From Pseudomonadota bacterium (GTDB lineage: Bacteria > Pseudomonadota > Gammaproteobacteria > Xanthomonadales > Xanthomonadaceae), in contig CAUJIN010000053.1 of the NCBI GenBank assembly GCA_963205495.1, positions 1 through 39,132 of the forward strand: 39,132 nt of DNA. The letters are read 5' to 3'. Below the pieces are notes generated by a model. The model did no database searches. It was not told the DNA's origin and worked only from the letters and a program-made list of their open reading frames with translations. The position numbers and the translations under genes were made by a program. The first letter of the stretch is position 1; every line of letters starts with the position of its first letter. Below are positions 27,983 through 39,132 of the stretch, piece after piece.

Positions 27983-28714
27983 GTGTCCGAAGAAGCGCAT
28001 CTGCTGATCCACGGCGCTTCCGGACGCATGGGCCAGGCGCTGGTGCGCCTGTGCGGCGAGCAGCCGGGGCTGCGGCTCGTGGCCGCGATGGCAGGTCGTC
28101 AAGCGCCGAAGATCGAATCCGTGCCGGGATTTTCCGCGGTGCAGATGGATGAACTGCCCGCCTTCGACGTCGCCATCGACTTCAGCCTGCCGGAAGGTTT
28201 CGACGCCATCCTCGATCGCTGCCTGGCGCAGGGCACGGCCTTCGTCAGCGGTACCACCGGGCTCGATGCGCGCCAGCGTGCGCGGCTTGACGAGGCGGCG
28301 GCGCGCATTCCCGTGCTCTGGGCCGCCAACTTCAGCCTCGGCGTCGCGGTGCTGGAAGACCTCGTGCGCCGCGCCGCCGCGGCGCTGCCGGCCTGGCAGC
28401 GCGATATCGTCGAATCGCACCACGTCCACAAGAAGGACGCGCCCTCCGGCACCGCGCTGGCGCTGGGGCGTGCGGTGGAGGAGGGCGGCGGCCCCGCGCC
28501 GCATTACGCCAGCCTGCGCGCCGGCGACATCGTGGGCGAGCATCTGGTGCAGTTCACCGGCCTGGGCGAACGCATCGAGCTTGCGCATCGCGCCACCAGC
28601 CGCGACATCTTCGCGCGCGGTGCGCTGCGCTGTGCCGCCGCGCTGGCGAGAAAGGCGGCCGGTCGCTATCGCGTGATCGATCTGCTCGACGAGGGCGGTG
28701 CGGACCGCTGCTAG
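27983..28714 (+). CDS. dapB: 4-hydroxy-tetrahydrodipicolinate reductase
   Basis: A 243-residue DapB, which reduces hydroxy-tetrahydrodipicolinate to tetrahydrodipicolinate with NAD(P)H in lysine and meso-diaminopimelate synthesis. The N-terminal nucleotide-binding loop is GASGRMG (11-17). The catalytic and substrate-binding segment ESHHVHKKDAPSGTA (144-158) contains the proton-donor His and Lys of the family signature. GTTGL (90-94) is also typical. The GTG start at 27983 sits 4 bases after the FHA stop, so translation is likely coupled, and it gives the expected N-terminus close to the nucleotide loop. Longer upstream frames overlap the FHA gene and are unlikely. Confidence 0.95.
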   Translation: MSEEAHLLIHGASGRMGQALVRLCGEQPGLRLVAAMAGRQAPKIESVPGFSAVQMDELPAFDVAIDFSLPEGFDAILDRCLAQGTAFVSGTTGLDARQRARLDEAAARIPVLWAANFSLGVAVLEDLVRRAAAALPAWQRDIVESHHVHKKDAPSGTALALGRAVEEGGGPAPHYASLRAGDIVGEHLVQFTGLGERIELAHRATSRDIFARGALRCAAALARKAAGRYRVIDLLDEGGADRC

Positions 28715-28747
28715 AGTGTCGCCCCCGCCAAGCGAACCGCCTGCGCC

Positions 28748-29800
28748 ATGATCGACTACGCCCGCTACGACCGCGTCCGCGCGGTCGCCTTCGACGCCGA
28801 CCGCCTGCGCCTGCTCGACCAGCGCCGGCTGCCCTTCGAACAGACCTTCCTGGAATGCCGCACGGCCGATGCGGTGGCGCAGGCCATCGCCGACCTGGTG
28901 GTGCGCGGCGCGCCGGCGATCGGCATCGCGGCCGCCTGGGCGGTGGTGCTGGCCGGACTGTCGCTTGGAACGGCCTCCGTGGCGCAGGCGCGCCTGGCAC
29001 TGGAGCCGGTGCTGGAGCGCCTGCACGCCGCGCGCCCCACGGCGGTGAACCTCGCCTGGGCGCTGGCGCGGATGCGCGGCGCGCTGGCGCACGCGGGCGA
29101 GGACTGGCAGGCCCGCGTGCGCGCCGAGGCGGAGGCCATCGAGCGCGAGGATCTCGCCGCCAACCGCCGCATGGGCGAACTGGGCGCGGCACGGATCGCG
29201 CCGGGCAGCGGCGTGCTCACCCACTGCAATACCGGCTCGCTCGCCACCGCCGGCTTCGGCACCGCGCTGGGCGTGATCCGCGCCGGGGTGGCGCAGGGGC
29301 GGATCGCCCGGGTCTTTGCCACCGAGACCCGACCGTGGATGCAGGGCGCGCGCCTCACCGTCTGGGAAATGCGCGAGGACGGCATCGACGCCACCCTGAT
29401 CGCCGATTCCGCCGCCGCGCACCTGATGGGCACCGGGCAGGTGCAGTGGGTGATCGTGGGGGCCGACCGCATCACCGCGCGGGGCGATGTCGCCAACAAG
29501 ATCGGGACCCTGCAACTGGCCATCGCGGCGCGGCATTTCGGGGTGAAGTTCATGGTGGTGGCGCCGTGGTCCACGGTGGACCTGGCCACCGCGAGCGGCG
29601 CCGACATCCCGATCGAGGAACGCGATCCGGCCGAGCTTCTGGGCCACGCCGGACGCCGCACCGTGGCCGAAGGCGTGCGCGCCTTCAATCCGGTGTTCGA
29701 CGTGACGCCCGCGGCCCTGATCGACGCCATCGTGACCGAACGCGGCGTGCTTCTGGCACCGTTCGACATCGCCCTGCGCGAAGCCTCCGCAGCAGCCTGA
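28748..29800 (+). CDS. mtnA: S-methyl-5-thioribose-1-phosphate isomerase
   Basis: A 350-residue MtnA, which isomerises methylthioribose-1-phosphate to methylthioribulose-1-phosphate in the methionine salvage pathway. Family motifs are [13 protein letters not shown] near residue 53, the catalytic Cys in [19 protein letters not shown], and the catalytic Asp in [17 protein letters not shown]. Length and collinearity match the family. It lies 33 bp after dapB and upstream of gyrA on the same strand; the mtnA-gyrA order is familiar in Xanthomonas relatives. A 16-bp GC palindrome follows its stop (29806-29821). Confidence 0.95.
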   Translation: MIDYARYDRVRAVAFDADRLRLLDQRRLPFEQTFLECRTADAVAQAIADLVVRGAPAIGIAAAWAVVLAGLSLGTASVAQARLALEPVLERLHAARPTAVNLAWALARMRGALAHAGEDWQARVRAEAEAIEREDLAANRRMGELGAARIAPGSGVLTHCNTGSLATAGFGTALGVIRAGVAQGRIARVFATETRPWMQGARLTVWEMREDGIDATLIADSAAAHLMGTGQVQWVIVGADRITARGDVANKIGTLQLAIAARHFGVKFMVVAPWSTVDLATASGADIPIEERDPAELLGHAGRRTVAEGVRAFNPVFDVTPAALIDAIVTERGVLLAPFDIALREASAAA

Positions 29801-29805
29801 TTCCG

Positions 29806-29821
29806 TGCCGGCCGGCCGGCA
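29806..29821. repeat. 16-bp perfect GC palindrome after mtnA
   Basis: TGCCGGCCGGCCGGCA is its own reverse complement and lies just after the mtnA stop, before gyrA. It could form a short stem or cruciform and act as a weak terminator. No T-run follows. Confidence 0.35.
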
Positions 29822-29943
29822 TTCCCGCGCCGTCGCAGAAGCAGGTTCTGCGCGTCCGCGTGGTAGACTGTGACGCTTGTCCCAAGGCTTTTCGAGAGCC
29901 GTCCGCCGGACTCGTCGCATGACGCAGGCGGATTCGGCATCTC

Positions 29944-32661
<2,718 letters not shown>

Positions 32662-32667
32662 GACCTG

Positions 32668-32686
32668 CCCCGGACTTGATCCGGGG
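32668..32686 (+). terminator. Hairpin downstream of gyrA
   Basis: CCCCGGA (32668-32674) pairs with TCCGGGG (32680-32686) around the loop CTTGA, 6 bases after the gyrA stop. It lacks a T-tract but is well placed for transcript end or 3' stabilisation. Confidence 0.5.
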
Positions 32687-32717
32687 GCGGAACCGCCGCA
32701 GGCGATTCCACCGTCGC

Positions 32718-32880
32718 TTTGCCGCTCGAACCGGGTGGAAACCGCTGCGCGGGTTCCACCCAGCGAAGGCTTGGATCCATTGTGCTTCTGACAGCTTTGC
32801 GGCCCGAATCAGGTGGAAGCCGCCGCGTGGGTTCGCCCTACGGGTCCGTCCTACGGGTTCCGCCCTGCGGGTCGAGACGC
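32718..32880. repeat. Imperfect direct and tandem repeats between gyrA and metH
   Basis: Two diverged copies of a ~44-bp unit lie at 32718-32761 and 32796-32839, 78 bp apart. Both start TTTGC and contain GGTGGAA, CCGC and GGGTT-CC in the same order. They are followed by three ~14-bp tandem units at about 32834-32873 of the form CGCCCTACGGGT(C), CGTCCTACGGGTT, CGCCCTGCGGGT(C). This is non-coding, convergent intergenic DNA and resembles small dispersed repeats. Confidence 0.5.
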
Positions 32881-32894
32881 TGCCCTCGTCGCGA

Positions 32895-35578
<2,684 letters not shown>

Positions 35579-35582
<4 letters not shown>

Positions 35583-36688
35583 GCGGCGGCTTCCTGCGTG
35601 CCGATCACCCGGACTTCGCGCGGCGGCAGCCCGCGCACGACCTCGGCGATGGCGGCGATGTGCTCCGGCGTGGTACCGCAGCAGCCGCCGACCAGATTGA
35701 TCAGCCCGCTTTGCGCGAACTCGCGCAGCACATCGGCCATGTCCTCGGGGGTTTCGTCATAGCCGCCGAAGGCGTTGGGCAGGCCGGCGTTGGGGTGGCA
35801 GCTGACGTGGGTGTCGGCCACGGTGGAAAGCACGTCCACATGCTGGCGCAGGTCTTTTGCGCCGAGCGCGCAGTTCAGGCCGATCGCCAGCGGCTGGGCG
35901 TGACGCAGCGAATACCAGAAGGCCTCGGCGGTCTGCCCGGACAGGGTGCGCCCGGAGGCGTCGGTAATCGTGCCCGAGACCATCACCGGCAGGCGCGCGC
36001 CGACTTCCTCGAACACATCGTCGATGGCGAACAGCGCGGCCTTGGCATTGAGGGTATCGAATACGGTCTCCACCATCAGCACGTCGGCGCCGCCTTCGAT
36101 CAGGCCGCGTGCGGCCTCCCGATAGGCTTCCGCCAGCTCGTCGAAACTGATCGCACGAAACCCCGGGCGATTGACGTCCGGCGACAGCGAGGCGGTGCGG
36201 CTGGTGGGGCCGAGCACGCCGATCACGAAGCGCGGCTGCTCGGGGCTCTGCGCTTCGATCGCGTCGCATTCGGCGCGCGCCAGCTTCGCGCCTTCGCGAT
36301 TCAACTCGCGCACCAGGTGCTGCAGGCGATAGTCGGTCAGCGAGATGCTGGTGGAATTGAAGGTATTGGTCTCGACCAGATCCGCGCCGGCTTCGAGATA
36401 TTGGCGATGGATGCCGCTGATGATCTCGGGGCGGGTCAAGGACAGCAGGTCGTTGTTGCCGCGTTGGTCGTGGCCTTCGCAGCCGCAGCCGGGACCGTGG
36501 GCGTGGCCTTCTGCCGCAAACAAGGCGTCATAGCCTTCGGCAAAGCGCGCGCCGCGGTAGTCGGCCTCCTCCAGCCCTTCGCGCTGGATCATGGTGCCCA
36601 TCGCGCCGTCGATGATCAGGATCCGGCGGGCGAGCGCGTCCTGCAGCGCTGCGACGCGGGCGGGGTGTTTCCAGGGCAGGGTATGCAT
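35579..36688 (-). CDS. metH: Homocysteine-binding subunit of split methionine synthase
   Basis: A 369-residue homocysteine S-methyltransferase-domain protein corresponding to the MetH N-terminus. It opens [24 protein letters not shown] and carries the zinc cysteines in [11 protein letters not shown] and the C-terminal [11 protein letters not shown]. Residues 60-74 form an unusual His/Cys-rich loop ([15 protein letters not shown]) just before the conserved GNNDLL, with three His and two Cys close together, which might bind metal. The gene is followed with 4-base overlap by the pterin/B12/AdoMet part. A regulator gene (36788-37732) lies upstream on the same strand, separated by two REP-like hairpins. 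The call is strong; the role of the loop is unknown. Confidence 0.93.
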
Positions 36689-36701
36689 GTTGTCTGTTTT
36701 C

Positions 36702-36727
36702 CGTAGAGCGGAGCTTGCTCCGCTACG
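36702..36727. repeat. GTAG-type REP-like hairpin, copy 1
   Basis: CGTAG-A-GCGGAGC folds on GCTCCGCTACG with a single bulged A. The 5' GTAG head followed by a GC stem resembles the GTAG-headed REPs (SMAG) described in Stenotrophomonas and relatives. It lies 14 bp upstream of the metH start, paired with the element at 36743. Confidence 0.5.
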
Positions 36728-36742
36728 TTGCGACTGCGATGA

Positions 36743-36775
36743 CCGTGGAGCAGCGGAGCAAGCTTCGCTCCACGG
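36743..36775. repeat. REP-like hairpin, copy 2
   Basis: CCGTGGAG (36743-36750) pairs with CTCCACGG (36768-36775), and the interior repeats the GCGGAGCAAGCTTCGC theme of copy 1. It lies close after the stop of the ArsR-methyltransferase gene and may terminate that transcript or separate it from metH. Confidence 0.5.
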
Positions 36776-36787
36776 CGCGGCTCAAGC

Positions 36788-37732
36788 TCACGGCTTCATG
36801 CCAGTCAGCGAAATCACCTCGAAGTGCGGCGGGCGGCGCTCGCGGGTGACGGTTTCGCAGTTGGCCACGGCCAGCCCGGCCTTTTCCGCGAATCGCTGCA
36901 GCTCCCTGGCGGTGAAACCGAGGTTGACGTGTCCGTAGGCTTCGACGACAGAGCGGTGCTCGTGCCGGGCCAGGCTGGAGAGCAGCAGGCGTCCGCCGGG
37001 CTTGAGCACGCGCGCGGCTTCGGCGACCGCCTGCGCCGGCTTGCTGGCGTAGGTCAGTGCGTGCATCAGCACCACCAGATCGAAGCTGGCCTCGGCGAAG
37101 GGCAGGGCGTGCATGTCGCCCTCGCGCACTTCCACGTTCTCGAAGCGGCGCAGGCGCTCGGTGGCGGCGTTCACCACGCGCTGGCTGGAATCGATGCAGA
37201 CGTAGCGATCCGCGTGCGGGCTGAGGAGTTCGGCCAGCACGCCGTCGCCCGAGGCAATGTCGAGCACGTCGCCTGGCCACAGCAGCGGCAGCGCGGTGCG
37301 TGCCAGTGCCTCCCAGGTGCGGCCGGGCGAATAGTGGCGCTCCATGTCGCCGGCCACCGAATCGGCCCAGTTCTGCTCGGATGCGCGGGCCGCGAGCACG
37401 TCGGGCAGGCGTTCGGCGTCCGAGCGCAGCAGCGGATCGTCGGCACCGGCGGAAAGCGCGGACCAAAGCGCGCGCTGGGCCTTGTCCATCTCGTCTTCGG
37501 CAAAACGGTAGTAGGCCGAAACCCCGGCGCGGCGGTCGCGCACCAGGCCGTGTTCCTTGAGCTTGGCCAGGTGCGTGGAAACGCGCGGCTGGGCCAGGCG
37601 CGTGACCGCGGCCAGCTCCGCCACGGTAAGCTCCTCGCGCTCCAGCAGCGCCAGCAGTCGCACGCGTGTGGAATCGGAGAGCACCCGCAGGCAGGCCGAC
37701 CAGGCTTCGAGATTCACGCTATATCCTTCCAT
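36788..37732 (-). CDS. ArsR-family regulator with SAM-methyltransferase-like sensor domain (SahR candidate)
   Basis: A 314-residue protein. An N-terminal ArsR/SmtB winged helix (about 8-85; LSDSTRVRLLALLEREELTVAELAAVTRLAQPRVSTHLAKLKEHGLV) has no Cys-rich metal site in its recognition region. A class I methyltransferase fold follows (about 150-314), with motif I VLDIASGDGVLAELL and the acidic VCIDSS strand. SahR regulators have exactly this build: the methylase-like domain senses S-adenosylhomocysteine and the protein represses SAM-cycle genes such as metH, ahcY and metF. It is the gene before metH on the same strand, 100 bp away. The inverted repeat over its start codon (37725-37752) suggests autoregulation. 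Assignment to SahR is inference from architecture and position; a true methyltransferase activity is the alternative. Confidence 0.85.
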   Translation of the reverse strand: MEGYSVNLEAWSACLRVLSDSTRVRLLALLEREELTVAELAAVTRLAQPRVSTHLAKLKEHGLVRDRRAGVSAYYRFAEDEMDKAQRALWSALSAGADDPLLRSDAERLPDVLAARASEQNWADSVAGDMERHYSPGRTWEALARTALPLLWPGDVLDIASGDGVLAELLSPHADRYVCIDSSQRVVNAATERLRRFENVEVREGDMHALPFAEASFDLVVLMHALTYASKPAQAVAEAARVLKPGGRLLLSSLARHEHRSVVEAYGHVNLGFTARELQRFAEKAGLAVANCETVTRERRPPHFEVISLTGMKP

Positions 37733-37752
37733 CGCGATTCAAGGATGGAAGG
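37725..37752. promoter_or_regulatory. Inverted repeat over the start of the ArsR-methyltransferase gene
   Basis: CCTTCCATC (37725-37733) and GATGGAAGG (37744-37752) form a perfect 9-bp inverted repeat with a 10-base spacer. The left arm contains the complement of the ATG start codon. It is a plausible autoregulatory operator for the ArsR-type HTH. Confidence 0.5.
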
Positions 37753-37978
37753 TTAGTGCGGTGCATCATTCGAGGTCAAGGAAACCTGCGCCCGCAGCGC
37801 TCCGAACTACAGCCGGAACCTCAACCTCGACCTCCCGGCCTTCGCGGGGCGACGACCGCCAGGTTCGGAGCATTCCAGGTGCCCGATCATGCCGGACCGC
37901 TGCGCCACGCTGGTTCGCGGTCCGGCGAGCAGGGCGACCGGTGCTACAGTTTGGATCAGCCCACCGCGGAACGCGTTG

Positions 37979-38893
37979 ATGACCACGCCAGAACCTTTCC
38001 CCATCGGTACGTCCGGACAGCCCTGGGGGCCTGTCGAAGTCGCGCAGTGGCGCGCGCGGCAGTCCGTCCGCCGCAGCTACGCGCAGGATGTGCTGGCACG
38101 CATCGAGGCGCTGCGGGCGCGCTTCGAGGTTTCCGAATACGGCACGCTCGACTACGCCCCGGACCGCTACGCGCTCTACGCCGCGGGCAGCCGCGACTGG
38201 AACGAAACCCTGCCGGTGGCGCTCGTCACCGGCGGCGTGCATGGGTACGAAACCTCCGGCGTGCACGGCGCACTGCAGTTCCTCGAAGACCGCGCGCAGG
38301 ACTACGCCGGGCGCGTGAACCTGCTGGTCGCGCCCTGCGTCAGCCCTTGGGCCTACGAGCGCATCCAGCGCTGGAACCACGACGCGATCGATCCCAACCG
38401 CAGCTTCCGCGAGCAGAGTCCCGCGCAGGAATCGACCGCGCTGATGCGCCTGATTGCGCCGTTCGCCGGGCGCTTCCTGCTGCACATCGACCTGCACGAG
38501 ACCACCGATTCGGACGAAGGCGAGTTCCGCCCGGCGCTGGCCGCGCGCGACGGCAAGCCGTTCGAGCCGGGCACCATCCCCGACGGCTTCTACCTGGTGG
38601 ACGACAGCGACAACCCGCAGCCGGCGTTCCAGCGCGCGATCATCGAGGCGGTGGAGAAAGTCACCCACATCGCCCCCGCCGACCCGGACGGCACGATCAT
38701 CGGATCGCCAGTTATTTTGCGCGGTGTGATCGAATACGCGCTGCGCCCGCTCGGCCTGTGCGCCGGCATCACCGGCGCACGCTACACCACCACCACCGAG
38801 GTCTACCCCGACAGCCCCCGCGCCACATCCGAACAGTGCAACGACGCCCAGGTCGCGGCGGTGTGTGCCGCCCTGGATTTTGCGCTGACGTAG
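37979..38893 (+). CDS. M14-family zinc metallocarboxypeptidase
   Basis: A 304-residue M14 peptidase without signal peptide. Zinc ligands are His88 and Glu91 in GGVHGYETSG and His173 in LLHIDLHET. The substrate-recognition segment IDPNRSF (about 137-143) and the catalytic-Glu candidate in TTTTEVYPDSP near the C-terminus are present. The compact architecture and cytoplasmic location resemble the AstE/M14-like metal peptidases that remove C-terminal residues or deacylate amino acids; the substrate is not known. The start at 37979 is preceded by GGAACG and gives a normal N-terminus; an upstream frame to 37889 has no family content. It is a single gene facing the truncated RHS fragment. Confidence 0.88.
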   Translation: MTTPEPFPIGTSGQPWGPVEVAQWRARQSVRRSYAQDVLARIEALRARFEVSEYGTLDYAPDRYALYAAGSRDWNETLPVALVTGGVHGYETSGVHGALQFLEDRAQDYAGRVNLLVAPCVSPWAYERIQRWNHDAIDPNRSFREQSPAQESTALMRLIAPFAGRFLLHIDLHETTDSDEGEFRPALAARDGKPFEPGTIPDGFYLVDDSDNPQPAFQRAIIEAVEKVTHIAPADPDGTIIGSPVILRGVIEYALRPLGLCAGITGARYTTTTEVYPDSPRATSEQCNDAQVAAVCAALDFALT

Positions 38894-39132
38894 CGGTGCC
38901 GCACACAGCGCTGCGTCGCAATAGCAGGCTGAAGTTGCTCCCATCGGCGGGGTTCACATCCACCGGATCGGGGCTCAGGAAGCGCAGTGCTACCGGGTCG
39001 TAGTAGCGCTGCTGCATGTAGGTCAGATTGGTCTGCGTGTCGGTCACGTGGCCGGCGTAGCCGGGGCCTTCGCGGTATTGGCCGTCGTAGGGCGAGCCGT
39101 AGGGCATGCGGATGGTGCGCAGGGTCTGGGTG
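38769..39132 (-). pseudogene. RHS-repeat core fragment, 3' end apparently truncated (5' part outside the window)
   Basis: From the right edge the minus strand reads TLRTIRMPYGSPYDG, then GYAGHVTDTQTNLTYMQQRYYDP and RFLSPDPVDVNPADGSNF. This is the conserved RHS-repeat-associated core at the C-terminal end of RHS/YD-repeat proteins. The expected continuation (NRYxYANNNPYxxxDPxG, then a variable toxin domain) is missing. After about 38937 the frame loses resemblance and runs antisense into the end of the M14 gene before stopping at 38769. No toxin domain or immunity gene is seen, so the locus looks like a deletion remnant, though an unusual short tail cannot be excluded. The upstream part lies beyond the window. 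Confidence 0.65.

Noticed and set aside
36689..36787. A SAH or SAM riboswitch upstream of metH
   Set aside because: The gap is only 99 bases and is filled by two REP-like hairpins; no known aptamer pattern was recognised.

Overview
The window is about 39 kb of GC-rich bacterial chromosome, most likely from a member of the Lysobacterales (Xanthomonadales; Rhodanobacteraceae/Lysobacteraceae-like). The clues are the GyrA quinolone pocket reading GDQSVYD with Gln at the E. coli Ser83 position, the mtnA-gyrA gene order, a methionine synthase split into two overlapping genes, REP-like hairpins beginning with GTAG, and a secreted protein ending in a short GFE tail. These are recollections of the clade combined with what is read here; no search was run.

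Region 1 (1-7.6 kb) is an accessory, defence-like island that looks less GC-rich than the rest. On the minus strand an apparent operon encodes a WYL-domain regulator, a RecQ-type helicase fused to a ComFC-like phosphoribosyltransferase domain, a DprA/SLOG protein with a long linker and winged helix, and the N-terminal 288 residues of a type I restriction-modification methylase (HsdM) that runs off the left edge. Divergent from the WYL gene is a 565-residue protein with a degenerate phospholipase-D-like N-terminus. The shared intergenic region holds a good promoter whose -35 box lies inside a palindrome, as expected for autorepression by the WYL protein. The island ends at the 3' remnant of an IS1380-family transposase. 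This is the best candidate here for a poorly described system.

Region 2 (8.1-12.4 kb) is a three-gene extracellular electron-transfer operon: a periplasmic decaheme MtrA/MtoA/PioA-type cytochrome, its MtrB/PioB outer-membrane barrel, and a diheme c4-type cytochrome. No outer-surface MtrC-like cytochrome is present, which resembles Fe(II)-oxidation (Mto/Pio) clusters. It is followed by a large hybrid sensor kinase with a sodium:solute-symporter-like N-terminus (12.5-15.8 kb).

Region 3 (15.9-25.3 kb) holds a large DUF11-type surface protein gene broken by two single-base frameshifts, a P1B-5-type metal ATPase with a C-terminal hemerythrin domain behind a possible attenuator hairpin, a secreted pectate-lyase-like protein, an AmpD/AmiD-type lipoprotein amidase and a DUF808 membrane protein.

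Region 4 (25.3-39.1 kb) is mostly housekeeping: a patatin-like phospholipase, a PHA-granule-region protein, a double FHA protein, dapB, mtnA, gyrA, the split metH pair, an ArsR-methyltransferase regulator that fits SahR (an S-adenosylhomocysteine-sensing repressor of SAM-cycle genes), an M14 carboxypeptidase, and at the right edge the tail of an RHS-repeat gene that appears truncated. No rRNA, tRNA or CRISPR array was recognised.
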